Assembly (NCBI RefSeq): GCF_000425625.1
Contig: NZ_KE384412.1
Location: 1-54,692 of the forward strand
Direction: 5' to 3'
From: Stutzerimonas azotifigens DSM 17556
GTDB taxonomy: Bacteria > Pseudomonadota > Gammaproteobacteria > Pseudomonadales > Pseudomonadaceae
DNA length: 54,692 nt
The translations under genes were made by a program, and so were the position numbers. Shown here one piece after another: positions 9,340 through 17,722 of this stretch. Numbering within the stretch: the first letter of the stretch is position 1; the number at the start of each line of letters is the position of its first letter. The notes under the pieces are model-generated. The model saw nothing but the letters and a program-made list of their open reading frames with translations, was not told the DNA's origin and made no database searches.

Positions 9340-10471
9340 GCACGGCGACCGGCAGGTCGAGCGTCCCGCGGACCGCCTGGTAGTGGGCGAGCAGCCCGGC
9401 CACCACCGCGTCCCAGGCGTGGTGCGCCTCGACGTGCTGGCGCGCCTGCTGGCCGAGCAGCCGCACGTTGCCGGTGAACAGCTCGCGCACCGTCTGCGCC
9501 ATGCTGCGCGCATCCAGCGGCCGGCACAGCCGCCCGCAGTGGAAGGGTACGATCTCCGGCAGGGCGCCGGCCCGCGCGGCGACCACGGGGATGCCGCTGG
9601 CCATGGCCTCGAGCGCGACCAGGCCAAAGGTCTCCTGATCGCCGGCGTGCAGCAGCAGGTCGCTGCTGGCCATGTAGGTCGCCACTTCCTCGCGGCCACA
9701 GAAGCGGTCGATCACCGTGACGTTGTCCGGCACCTTTCGCGGCATGGTCGAACCGACCAGCAGCAGGTGATACGGCCTGCCCAGCAGGCGCGCGGCCTCC
9801 AGCAGCACCGGCAGGTTCTTCTCCCTCGAGCCGCGGCCGGCGAAGATCAGCAGGCGGGCGTCATCGGCGAGCCCGAGCCTGGCGCGCAGCTGCGGATCGC
9901 GGCGCTGCGGACGGAACGTCTGCAGGTCGACGCCCAGCGGCTGCACGTGCACGTTGTGCACGCCCAGGCTGTCGAGCTTGTCGGCCATCACCTGGCTCGG
10001 CGCCAGCACGCGGTCGAAGCTGCGGTACAGGCGCGAGACGTACTGCGCCATGTTCGCGCCGAACCAGGCGCCCATGCGCTTGGACGCCAGCAGCGGCAGG
10101 TCCGAGTGGTAGAAGCCGATCACCGGAATGTCCAGGCGCCGGCCGGCGTCGAGTGCGGCCCAGGCCGTCATGTAGGGATCGCCGACCTCGATCAGGTCGG
10201 GGCGCAGCGCCCGCAGCTGCTCGCGCCAGGGGCCGCGGCGCACCGGGAAGCGGTGACCGCGCCCGAACGGCAGCATCGGCGCCGGGATCTCGTAGACGCC
10301 ATCGTGCTGGCGATAGTCGCTGCCGGGCACCAGCACGCTGTGTCGAACGCCCGGATAGAGTCGGAGCCGGCGATGCTTTGCTTCCAGATAAGTACGCACG
10401 CCACCGCTTGCCGGGGCGTAGAACATGGTCATATCGGCGATATGCAAGGTGAAGCGTCTCCGTTTGGCCAT
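9332..10471 (-). CDS. Glycosyltransferase family 4 (GT-B)
   Basis: A 379-residue GT-B enzyme. The N-terminal half begins with a glycine-rich acceptor loop, PASGGVRTYLE (20-30). The C-terminal half has GRGSREKN (212-219) and the E-X7-E donor motif at E280/E288 (QETFGLVALEAMASG), the hallmarks of retaining GT4 mannosyl- or glucosyltransferases. It is the first gene of an overlapping operon with a deacetylase and a flippase, which suggests a lipid or short glycan acceptor. The start at 10471 lacks an obvious Shine-Dalgarno sequence; an internal ATG at residue 14 is an alternative. It resembles transferases that glycosylate diacylglycerol or phosphatidylinositol, but that is inference. Confidence 0.88.
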   Translation of the reverse strand: MAKRRRFTLHIADMTMFYAPASGGVRTYLEAKHRRLRLYPGVRHSVLVPGSDYRQHDGVYEIPAPMLPFGRGHRFPVRRGPWREQLRALRPDLIEVGDPYMTAWAALDAGRRLDIPVIGFYHSDLPLLASKRMGAWFGANMAQYVSRLYRSFDRVLAPSQVMADKLDSLGVHNVHVQPLGVDLQTFRPQRRDPQLRARLGLADDARLLIFAGRGSREKNLPVLLEAARLLGRPYHLLLVGSTMPRKVPDNVTVIDRFCGREEVATYMASSDLLLHAGDQETFGLVALEAMASGIPVVAARAGALPEIVPFHCGRLCRPLDARSMAQTVRELFTGNVRLLGQQARQHVEAHHAWDAVVAGLLAHYQAVRGTLDLPVAVHG

Positions 10472-10591
10472 AGCGCAGAGCCGCGCACGGCGCGAGAAGA
10501 CATCGATCGGCTCGCTCGCCGTGAAGGGCCCTGTGATGGAATCAATGGACCGTTCGGAACGACAGACGTTCGAGCGCCGACGCTGGGCTGG

Positions 10592-11467
10592 TCAGGATTC
10601 CAGGCGCTTGTCGCCCGGGTCCTTGCCCTCGGCCGAGGCATGCTCGATCACCGCGTTGAGCTCCGCGCCGAACAGCAGCACCGCGGCGGAGATGTAGAAA
10701 TACAGCAGCAGCACGATGATCGCGCCGATGCTTCCGTAGGTGGCGCCGTAGTTGGAGAAGTTCTGCACGTAGATGCCGAAGCCCAGCGAGGCGATGATCC
10801 ACACCAGCACCGCCAGCACCGAGCCGGGCGTGAGGAAGCGGAACTGCTGCTCGACGTTCGGCGCGAAGTAGTACAGCAGCGCTACCGCCAGCATCATCAG
10901 CAGCACCACCACCGGCCAGCGCAGCCAGGTCCAGAGCACCACTACCACCTGTTCGAGCCCGACCTGCCCGGCGAGCCACTGCATGACCTGCGGGCCGACG
11001 ATCATCAGGCCTGCCGCCAGCAGCAGCATGATCGCGATGCCGATGGTGTAGACGAACGAGAGAATGAAAAGCTTCCACGACGGCCGCTCCTCCTTCACGT
11101 CGTAGGCCGCGTTCATCGCGTTCATCAGCGAGCGCACGCCGGTCGAGGCGGTCCACAGGGCCACCAGGATCCCCAGCGAGAGGAAACCGCGCTCCTGCTG
11201 CTGCAGCTGGTCGATGACCCCGTTGACCTGGTCCACCGCCATCGGCGGCAGGGCCAGCGCCGCCTGCTCGCGCAGCCAGTCGAAGAAGTTCGGCAGATGC
11301 AGGAAGCCCAGCATGGACATCAGGAACAGCACGAAGGGAAACAGCGAGAACAGCGCCCGGTAGGCCAGCGCCGACGCATAGGTGGACATGTCGTCGTTGT
11401 TGAATTCCCGGAGGGTGCGCTTGAGAATCTCGAAAGGACCCACGCCCCGCATGTTCAGAAAAGCCAT
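10592..11467 (-). CDS. YihY/virulence factor BrkB family membrane protein
   Basis: A 291-residue inner-membrane protein (formerly annotated ribonuclease BN). It has the conserved N-terminal DDMSTYASALAYRALFSLFPFVLFL and six hydrophobic helices, including the SYGSIGAIIVLLLYFYISAAVLLFGAELNAV-type region near the C-terminus. The nuclease label is historical; the family is now regarded as transporter-like with unknown substrate. The start at 11467 is chosen because GAGAGG precedes it. It lies 120 bp upstream of the glycosyltransferase operon in the same direction and may be co-transcribed with it. Confidence 0.9.
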   Translation of the reverse strand: MAFLNMRGVGPFEILKRTLREFNNDDMSTYASALAYRALFSLFPFVLFLMSMLGFLHLPNFFDWLREQAALALPPMAVDQVNGVIDQLQQQERGFLSLGILVALWTASTGVRSLMNAMNAAYDVKEERPSWKLFILSFVYTIGIAIMLLLAAGLMIVGPQVMQWLAGQVGLEQVVVVLWTWLRWPVVVLLMMLAVALLYYFAPNVEQQFRFLTPGSVLAVLVWIIASLGFGIYVQNFSNYGATYGSIGAIIVLLLYFYISAAVLLFGAELNAVIEHASAEGKDPGDKRLES

Positions 11468-11692
11468 CGTCTGCAGCCTCTCGTTAGCCGACTCTGTCCT
11501 TTTCCGACGATGGCCGTCCGTAGGAGTTCGGCGTCCCAGACGGCCCGCCCTGCCCTGCGTGCCGGCCAGGGAACGTCCCGCCGTGACGCCTGTCTCACCT
11601 CTGGCAGTACACGTATCGGGCGTTGCACCGCGGCCCTGGCCGCGCGCCACGCATCGCACAAGGGAACGCGCAACCGATAAGGGACAACAACG

Positions 11693-11968
11693 ATGCTGAC
11701 CGACATTCACGACCTGCTGCTGCTCTACAGCCTGATCTTCGCCTCCGCCGGGTTCGTGCTCGGCCTGTTCTACAACCACCGCCGGGTGTTCAGGCTGGAA
11801 GACAAGGTGACTCGCCTGAGACGCACCGTCGCGCACCTGCAGCGCAAGCTCGAGCAGACCGAAAGCCCCGCCCTCATCGAACTTCCCGGCCGCGCCCTGC
11901 CCTTCGAAGCGCCCGACCGGGCGATGCAGCAGCGGCTGCTGCCGCTCGGGGCCGATCCGTTGGATTGA
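11693..11968 (+). CDS. Small membrane-anchored coiled-coil protein, hypothetical
   Basis: A 91-residue protein with one N-terminal hydrophobic helix (LLLLYSLIFASAGFVLGLF, about 8-26), then a basic/acidic heptad-like stretch (VFRLEDKVTRLRRTVAHLQRKLEQTE) and a short proline-rich tail. An AAGGGA precedes the ATG at suitable spacing. It is therefore a likely single-span inner membrane protein with a cytoplasmic coiled coil. It is monocistronic and diverges from yihY across 225 bp of unremarkable GC-rich DNA. I do not recognise the family. Confidence 0.65.
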   Translation: MLTDIHDLLLLYSLIFASAGFVLGLFYNHRRVFRLEDKVTRLRRTVAHLQRKLEQTESPALIELPGRALPFEAPDRAMQQRLLPLGADPLD

Positions 11969-11999
11969 CCGCCGAACGGACGCCATAGTGAAGGCGATG

Positions 12000-12041
12000 G
12001 CTGGTGGGCTGAAGCGGAACGCCGCCCGGCCCACCCTACGG
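12000..12041. repeat. 42-bp dispersed repeat, copy 2
   Basis: Identical to 36-77. It lies in the intergenic stretch downstream of the small coiled-coil gene and downstream of the convergent TauE/SafE gene. Confidence 0.7.
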
Positions 12042-12091
12042 CCAAGCGTCCTGCTTTCCCCGCGGTCATGGCACCGGCGACCCTGGGTTCC

Positions 12092-12811
12092 TCACCACCA
12101 GGCGGCTAGCCCCAGGCCCAGCAGCCCAAGGTAGAACAGCCGTTGAAAGAGCGCCTCGGTAATGTGCCGGCGCAGCCGCTGGCCGAGGTACATGCCCAGC
12201 AGCGTGGGCGGAACCATCGCCGCCGAGCCCCAGAGATCCAGGCGGCGGCCCTCCCCGTGCAGCCACAGGCCCGCGCCCAGCGCCAGGGTGGCGACCAGGA
12301 AGCAGATCGCCAGGGCCTGGACGAGGTCGTCCTTGCCCAGGCGCAGTGCCTGCAGCCAGGGCACCGCGGGGATGACGAATACCCCGGTGACGCCGCTCAG
12401 CGCACCGGTCGCCAGCCCCACCGGGAACGACAGCCAGCCTTCCAGCCGCCCGGGCTGCGGCAGGCGGAGGCGAAAGAGCCCCGCCAGGGCGTAGGCCATC
12501 AGGACAGTGCCCAGCACGGGATGGATCACCTCGCTGTTGCCCTGCGTCAGCCAGCGCGTGGCGACCAGGGTCGCCAGGGTGATGCCCGCCAGTAGCGGCA
12601 ACAGCCGCCGGCACATCCGCAGCGCCGACGCCGGCGCGCCCATCTGCCAGAGGTTCGTCAGCACCGAAGGCAGCAGCAACAGCGCCGCCGCCTCGGGCGA
12701 CGGCATGAGGATCACCAGAAGCGCCATGGCCAGGGTCGGCAGGCCCATGCCGAGCAGCCCCTTGACCAGGCCCGCCATCACGAAGATCAACCCGCACAGT
12801 GCGACGAACAT
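12092..12811 (-). CDS. TauE/SafE family sulfite (anion) exporter
   Basis: A 239-residue protein with eight hydrophobic segments and the family's two-fold internal repeat: FVMAGLVKGLLGMGLPTLAMAL near the N-terminus and the second-half GLATGALSGVTGVFVIPAVPWLQAL. Family members move sulfite, sulfoacetate or other organic anions. The ATG at 12811 follows GGGAG by 5 nt; a GTG two codons earlier is less likely. It is divergently transcribed from the LysR gene 103 bp away, so that LysR is the likely regulator. Confidence 0.88.
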   Translation of the reverse strand: MFVALCGLIFVMAGLVKGLLGMGLPTLAMALLVILMPSPEAAALLLLPSVLTNLWQMGAPASALRMCRRLLPLLAGITLATLVATRWLTQGNSEVIHPVLGTVLMAYALAGLFRLRLPQPGRLEGWLSFPVGLATGALSGVTGVFVIPAVPWLQALRLGKDDLVQALAICFLVATLALGAGLWLHGEGRRLDLWGSAAMVPPTLLGMYLGQRLRRHITEALFQRLFYLGLLGLGLAAWW

Positions 12812-12914
12812 GACCACTCCCAGATCGGAAACCGCGCCAGTGTCGGGCCGCCCCGCAGGCTTGACCAGCGGTATGCGGCGAAGCGAGCCTTAGGCAAATC
12901 CAAAGGCTTACACC

Positions 12915-13829
12915 ATGACCTACGACCTCACGGACCTGCGCCTCTTCATCCACGTGATCGAAGCCGGCAGCATCACCCACGGCGCCGCGCGCAGCCATCT
13001 GTCGACGGCCTCGGCCAGCGTGCGCATCAAGGGCCTGGAGGATGCCGTCGGTGCGCCCCTGCTGGTGCGCAACGCCCGGGGCGTCCGTCCGACGGTCGCC
13101 GGGCAGACCCTGTCCAGCCATGCCCGGGCGGTGCTGCATCAATTGCAGCTGATGGCCGACGAGCTGGCCGGACAGGCCTCGGCGCTGCGCGCCCAGGTGC
13201 GCCTGCTGGCCAACAGCGCCGCGCTGGTCGAGCACCTGCCGGCGCCCCTGGCCGACTTCCTCGCCGCCGAGCCCACGACCGACGTCGAGCTGGAAGAGCA
13301 GCCCAGCGCGCTGATCGCCCAGGCGCTGCGCCGCGGCCAGGCGGAACTGGGCGTGCTCGCTGCCCACGTGGATACCCAGGGCCTGCAGACCCGCCCCTTC
13401 CGTACCGACCGGCTGGTGGCGGTGCTGCCGCCCGGCCATCCCCTGGCCGGGCAATCCGCCCTGCCCTTCGAAGCGTTGCTGAAACAGCCCTTCATCGCCC
13501 TCGGCCGCGGCTCGGCGCTGCAACGTGAACTCCTCGCCCGCGCACTGGACGCCGGCGCCCCGCTGCGGCTGCGCGCCACTGTCGGCGACTTCGCCGCACA
13601 GTGCCTGCTGGCAAGCCGCCTGGTAGGCATCGCAGTGATGCCGGAAAGCGCCGCCGGACGCCACGCCTCCACATACCGATTGAGCTGCACCCCACTCGCC
13701 GACGGCTGGGCCACCCGCGCCCTACGGCTCTGCGCACGGGATTTTTCGCGATTGTCGCCGGCGGCGCGGAGGCTGGCGGAGTGTCTGACGGATAGCGAGG
13801 CCGGCAAGTGCCGGGCCAGTAATGAGTAA
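12915..13829 (+). CDS. LysR-family transcriptional regulator
   Basis: A 304-residue LTTR. It has an N-terminal winged HTH at about 5-64 (LRLFIHVIEAGSITHGAARSHLSTASASVRIKGLEDAVG) and a periplasmic-binding-protein-like effector domain at about 90-290. The HTH resembles the usual DNA-binding region, with serine-rich recognition helix. It diverges from the TauE/SafE exporter across 103 bp, the standard layout for an LTTR controlling its neighbour; the inducer may be the exported anion. The frame is intact. Confidence 0.92.
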   Translation: MTYDLTDLRLFIHVIEAGSITHGAARSHLSTASASVRIKGLEDAVGAPLLVRNARGVRPTVAGQTLSSHARAVLHQLQLMADELAGQASALRAQVRLLANSAALVEHLPAPLADFLAAEPTTDVELEEQPSALIAQALRRGQAELGVLAAHVDTQGLQTRPFRTDRLVAVLPPGHPLAGQSALPFEALLKQPFIALGRGSALQRELLARALDAGAPLRLRATVGDFAAQCLLASRLVGIAVMPESAAGRHASTYRLSCTPLADGWATRALRLCARDFSRLSPAARRLAECLTDSEAGKCRASNE

Positions 13830-13842
13830 AACCCGGCCTCGC

Positions 13843-13950
13843 TCACACAGCCTTCAGCATGTCGATGAACGCGCGTAGCGGGGCCGGCACCTGCCTGTGG
13901 CCCGAGTAGTAGAGGGCCAGCCCCGGTTCCGGCTGAATGTGAACCAAGCG
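13843..13950 (-). pseudogene. C-terminal remnant of a LysR regulator
   Basis: The minus-strand frame ending at 13843 reads PEPGLALYYSGHRQVPAPLR followed by AFIDMLKAV. This is a close match to the last ~30 residues of many LysR regulators (pattern P-GL-LYY-GRR-VP--LRAFID). Upstream of about 13950 no LysR-like coding sequence continues in any frame, so only the 3' end survives. It is a decayed gene or a scar left when the adjacent toxin-like locus was inserted. It is not a copy of the neighbouring intact LysR gene, whose C-terminus differs. Confidence 0.65.
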
Positions 13951-14074
13951 GTTTCGCTCGCTCGGTTCACAGGTCACTATCGGACAGATCGAAGCAAAGC
14001 ACGTAGGCGCTGATGACGTTGGCCCGCTGAACCAACCGAGAGTCGGCCTGCCGGACTGATTTATAAGAAGTTTC

Positions 14075-14310
14075 ATGGAAAAGGACGACCTCAAGGCCCT
14101 GGCCTACCCGTTCGATCGGGACTGGGATTTGGACACTGGCTGGAAGACCGGTAGCACCGAAACCGCGACGCCAGCTGGGGGCCTGATCGTGGGTGGAGCC
14201 GTCAGGCCGAATTACCGCAGACCAAGCCTGGAAACGGTGGTGCCTCGTTTGCCGCCTGGGAACAGAAAGCCGAAGCCACGCCCGAGCTTTCGGACTGGCC
14301 GCCGCCCGAC
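14075..14310 (+). other. Out-of-frame 5' part of the glycine-zipper protein gene
   Basis: From the ATG at 14075 one frame reads MEKDDLKALAYPFDRDWDLD and on to about 14155. From about 14155 the adjacent frame, which is open into the ATG at 14311, reads protein-like sequence (DASWGPDRGWSRQ, GNGGASFAAWEQKAEATPEL, SDWPPPDMLKLPEPLPPGFY). That frame has a stop just upstream and no ATG, GTG or TTG before 14311, and 14311 has no Shine-Dalgarno. The simplest reading is one gene starting at 14075 with a single-base frameshift between about 14140 and 14165. Confidence 0.6.
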
Positions 14311-15336
14311 ATGCTCAAGCTCCCCGAGCCCCTGCCTCCTGGCTTCTACGTCGTACCGCGCAGCATGTCCGGCGAGCAGGTGCTCGCCAGGCTGTTCACC
14401 GACAGGCCTCACACTCATCTGGTCAACCGCATCAAGTCGCTCAATCCCACCTTCGCCCAAGGCTTCAAGGCGGGCGAAATGTTCATCATCGGCAACCTGC
14501 TCAACCCGACCGCCTGCTTGCGCGAAGAAGCCGACCTGATGGCCGCGGCCACCAAGGTGCGTGACGCCCTGGAACCGCTGAGCGAAGACGAGGCCGACTT
14601 CATGACTGAGCATCAGGCCGAAATCGCGCTGATGCTCGGCGGTGCCGGTGGAGCGCTCGGGGTCGGCAAGGACGTGCTGGAGAACGGGCTGAAACAGATC
14701 GCAGGCACCCTGCGTGACGTCGAATACCTGCATCAACGTGAATTCACCACCCACGGCCACCTGAAAAGCCCGCAGTTTTTCGCCACACGCCAACAGCTAT
14801 ACCGCCAGCTCGACAACCAGCTGAAGGCGACCTTGCTCGGCAAGCAACTGGGCCTGGGCAGCTACCCGACGCTGCGCCGCGACCTCGGCATCTCCACCCG
14901 CAGCCTGGTACACCACTGGAGCAAAGGCGGCGCTCCCGGCCAGATACCCGGCTACGCCACCCACATGGATGAGGTCGCCAAAGCGGCCAAGTACCTCAAA
15001 TACGGCGGCCACATCGGCATCGCCCTGTCCGGAACCGCCTCCGCCATGACGGTTCAGGACGTCTGCCGCGCCGGGGAGGCCGAGGCCTGCCAGAAGATCC
15101 GCTTCACCGAGGCGGGCAGCTTTGGCGGGGGGGTGGGTGGTGGATCGGCTGCCGCGGCGTTGACCGGATCCGTAGCTGGCTCGATTTGCGCAGCCATTGG
15201 AATCGGTTCGGGAGGTATAGGCGGAGTCGTTTGCGGCTTGATCGTAGTCGGTGGAGCTTCGATGGCTGGCGGAGCTGGTGGAGCGGCAGCTGGGGAATGG
15301 ATGGGCGAGTTCTTATACGAGCAGACCAAGCAATGA
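14311..15336 (+). CDS. Glycine-zipper, LysM-like candidate pore-forming effector (frameshifted 5' end)
   Basis: 341 residues in the intact part. The N-terminal segment (PPGFYVVPRSMSGEQVLARLF ... NPTFAQGFKAGEMFIIGN, 10-62) resembles a LysM-type repeat. The middle is helical. The C-terminus (232-328) has GGHIGIALSGTAS and a long small-residue hydrophobic zone rich in GGG/GxxxG, a glycine zipper able to form membrane pores. There is no signal peptide. The stop overlaps the start of a small two-span membrane protein (ATGA), an effector/immunity-like arrangement. I infer, without proof, a contact-dependent or type VI toxin. No VgrG, PAAR or Hcp gene is in the window. The true start is probably at 14075 with a frameshift, so the allele may be inactive. 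Confidence 0.6.
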   Translation: MLKLPEPLPPGFYVVPRSMSGEQVLARLFTDRPHTHLVNRIKSLNPTFAQGFKAGEMFIIGNLLNPTACLREEADLMAAATKVRDALEPLSEDEADFMTEHQAEIALMLGGAGGALGVGKDVLENGLKQIAGTLRDVEYLHQREFTTHGHLKSPQFFATRQQLYRQLDNQLKATLLGKQLGLGSYPTLRRDLGISTRSLVHHWSKGGAPGQIPGYATHMDEVAKAAKYLKYGGHIGIALSGTASAMTVQDVCRAGEAEACQKIRFTEAGSFGGGVGGGSAAAALTGSVAGSICAAIGIGSGGIGGVVCGLIVVGGASMAGGAGGAAAGEWMGEFLYEQTKQ

Positions 15337-15722
15337 GTACGTTCTGGAACTCTTGGTGGGCATTTGCCTTTATGTTGGCCCCCTTCGTGATCGCGCTCTC
15401 TGGCGTGTTCATGTTTCTTTTCATGGCCTACCGAAATCTCGAAACGCTCCTCTGGCTGTTCCCTAACAGTACGTATGTCAAAAGGCAAAAATTGCTGTGG
15501 GGTGGCAATGGCTTGCGCTCGCGCTTCATGCTGACCAGCAGCTTGGCGGCCGTAGCCTTGTGGCCAAACGGGCATATCAAGCGCGGAGAGCTCGATGAGG
15601 ATGAAGTCCGAAACCTGCCTCACTCGATTAGGCGCCGAATGGTTGTTGCCTGGTGGCTTTGTGCTGTCGGCATGGCCTGGCTGTTCCTGGCGGTTGGTCT
15701 GCTCAAGCTCACCAGAGGCTAA
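15333..15722 (+). CDS. Small two-span membrane protein, candidate immunity protein
   Basis: A 129-residue protein with hydrophobic helices at about 8-32 (WWAFAFMLAPFVIALSGVFM...) and 103-126 (MVVAWWLCAVGMAWLFLAVG), separated by a soluble, basic loop. Its ATG overlaps the stop of the glycine-zipper gene by 4 nt, so translation is coupled. A membrane protein coupled behind a putative pore-forming toxin is what an immunity protein would look like; this is inference from context. I recognise no family. Confidence 0.65.
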   Translation: MSTFWNSWWAFAFMLAPFVIALSGVFMFLFMAYRNLETLLWLFPNSTYVKRQKLLWGGNGLRSRFMLTSSLAAVALWPNGHIKRGELDEDEVRNLPHSIRRRMVVAWWLCAVGMAWLFLAVGLLKLTRG

Positions 15723-15810
15723 ACGGCTTTGCGGCCAAGGACTGGGCGATCACGATTCCTGACCGGCAAGGTCCCGGGGTGGCTCTGCGAACGGACGTTC
15801 GCCTTCCCGC

Positions 15811-16680
15811 TCAATCCGAACCGGACGACCTGAGCGTCCTGATGATCAGGTCCCTGAGGCTGTCCACGGCCTTGGAGCCTTGCGAGGCGCGGCTTCGGTA
15901 GACCGCGACCTGCATCGGTTCCAGCGGGCCCAGGCCGTGCTCGCTGCCGAGGATCTGCAGGTGCTCGGGTGCGCTGCACTGGGTCAGCACCGCCACCGCC
16001 AGGCCGCTCTCGACCGCGGCGATCTGGCCGGCCAGGCTGGAGCTGTTGTAGACCACCTTGTAGCGGCGCCCCTGCAATGCGAGTGCGTTGATCGCGCTGC
16101 GGCGCGCGAGGCTGGCGGCCTCGTAGACGGCGATCGGCAGCGGGTCGCGGCGCCACAGCTCGAAGTGCGCCGAGCCCACCCACACCATCGGCTCGTGGAA
16201 CAGCAGCGTGCCGCGACGGGCGTGATCGCGGGAGACCAGCGCCAGGTCCAGGTCGCCGCTGGCCACCCGCGGGATGAGCGCCGTCGACTGTTCGCAGTTC
16301 AGCTCGATCTCGACCCCGCCGTGCCGCGGGGCGAAGCGCTTGAGCACCGGGGTGATGTAGCGGGTGGCGTAGTCGTCGGGCACGCCGAGCCGGACCCGAC
16401 CGGTGAGCGTCTCGCCACCGAAGGCGGCCTGGGTCTCGGCGTGCAGGTCGAGCATGCGCCGGGCGTAACCCAGGAGCGTCTGCCCGTCGGCCGTCAGTTG
16501 TAGATGCCGTGGGCCGCGCACCAGCAGTTGGCGCCCGAGGGCCGTTTCCAGCTTCTTCAGTTGCATGCTCACCGCGGACTGCGAGCGATGCACCTCGCCG
16601 GCCGCGCTCGACAGCGAGCCGGCGTCGACCACCGCGACGAAGCACTTGAGCCAGTCCATCTGCAAATCGCGGGGCATCAT
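15811..16680 (-). CDS. LysR-family transcriptional regulator
   Basis: A 289-residue LTTR with a canonical N-terminal HTH (DWLKCFVAVVDAGSLSSAAGEVHRSQSAVSMQLKKLE, about 9-45) and a substrate-binding domain with the RLGVPDDYATRYITPVLKRF start. The start is at 16680, with GGAAGG 9 nt upstream; the next codon is also ATG. It diverges from an EamA transporter across 87 bp and probably regulates it. The region between its stop and the small membrane protein (88 bp) holds nothing notable. Confidence 0.92.
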   Translation of the reverse strand: MMPRDLQMDWLKCFVAVVDAGSLSSAAGEVHRSQSAVSMQLKKLETALGRQLLVRGPRHLQLTADGQTLLGYARRMLDLHAETQAAFGGETLTGRVRLGVPDDYATRYITPVLKRFAPRHGGVEIELNCEQSTALIPRVASGDLDLALVSRDHARRGTLLFHEPMVWVGSAHFELWRRDPLPIAVYEAASLARRSAINALALQGRRYKVVYNSSSLAGQIAAVESGLAVAVLTQCSAPEHLQILGSEHGLGPLEPMQVAVYRSRASQGSKAVDSLRDLIIRTLRSSGSD

Positions 16681-16767
16681 CGGCGCCGTCCTTCCATTCG
16701 ATATTCGAATACCTGCCTGAAAGATTATGCGCTTCTCGCCTCGGCGAGCCAGCCCGATGATGAGCGC

Positions 16768-17694
16768 ATGAACACCGACCAACAGAACCCCGGGGCACTC
16801 GGCAGGCACGACAGGCGGCACGCAGGCGGCGCCCTGCCCTTCATCCTGGGCAGCGTCATCCTGGGCACCATCGGCATCTTCGTGCACGAGGCCGGCACCG
16901 ATCCGCTGACGGCGACCTGGTTCCGCTGCGCCTTCGGCCTGCTCGGCCTGACGCTCTGGATAGGCTGGCGCCGGCAGCTCGGCCGCCTGCGTCCGAGCCG
17001 GGCGAGCTGGCGCGGGGTGCTCGCCGCCGGGGGGCTGATGGTGCTGGGCTGGGGGTTGTTCTTCGCCGCCATCGAACGCACATCCGCCGGGGTGGCCACC
17101 GTGCTGTTCCACATGCAGCCGCTGTGGGTGCTGCTCCTGGGGGCCTGGTACCTGAAGGAATCCGTCGCCCCGCAACGCATCGCCTCGGTGGGGATCGCCA
17201 TGCTGGGACTGGTGCTGGCCACCGGGGTGCTCGAACGCCTTTCGCCGTTCGGTGCCGGCCAGCCATCGCAGGCGGGCTACTGGCTGGGCGTGGGCTTCTG
17301 CCTGTTCGGCGCCCTCTGCACGGCCTGGGTCACCATCATCGCCCGCCAACTGCGGGACATGCCGACCGGCATTCTGGCATGGTGGCAATGCGCGATCGGC
17401 ACGTTGGCCCTGCTGGCCTGGCCGACGCTCAATGGCTGGCCCGAATGGGGCGCGTCCTGGGTCTGGCTCTCGAGCCTCGGGCTGATCCACACGGGGCTGG
17501 CCTATGCGCTGCTGTATGCCGGCATGGCGCGCCTGAGCAGCGACCGTATCGCGGTCTACCAGTTTCTCTACCCGGCGGTCGCCATCCTCATCGACTGGCT
17601 GGCCTACGGGCAGCGCCTGGGGACGCTGCAACTGATCGGCGTCGCGATCATGGTAGTCGCCATCTGGTTCACCGAGCGCGCGCCGAAGCCCTAA
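16768..17694 (+). CDS. EamA/DMT superfamily transporter
   Basis: A 308-residue inner-membrane protein with ten hydrophobic helices in two tandem EamA halves (about 25-150 and 170-300). Helix motifs such as GTIGIFVHEAGTDPLTATWFRCAFG and the second-half HTGLAYALLYAGMARLSSDRIAVYQFLYPAVAILID are typical of drug/metabolite exporters of the RhaT/YdcZ type. Its substrate is unknown. Expression is probably controlled by the divergent LysR regulator. Confidence 0.9.
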   Translation: MNTDQQNPGALGRHDRRHAGGALPFILGSVILGTIGIFVHEAGTDPLTATWFRCAFGLLGLTLWIGWRRQLGRLRPSRASWRGVLAAGGLMVLGWGLFFAAIERTSAGVATVLFHMQPLWVLLLGAWYLKESVAPQRIASVGIAMLGLVLATGVLERLSPFGAGQPSQAGYWLGVGFCLFGALCTAWVTIIARQLRDMPTGILAWWQCAIGTLALLAWPTLNGWPEWGASWVWLSSLGLIHTGLAYALLYAGMARLSSDRIAVYQFLYPAVAILIDWLAYGQRLGTLQLIGVAIMVVAIWFTERAPKP

Positions 17695-17722
17695 GCGACA
17701 GGGCCGCCCGCCTGCCCGGCCG

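Noticed and set aside
9338..11680. 780-residue plus-strand ORF
   Set aside because: An antisense shadow of the glycosyltransferase and YihY genes caused by high third-position GC.
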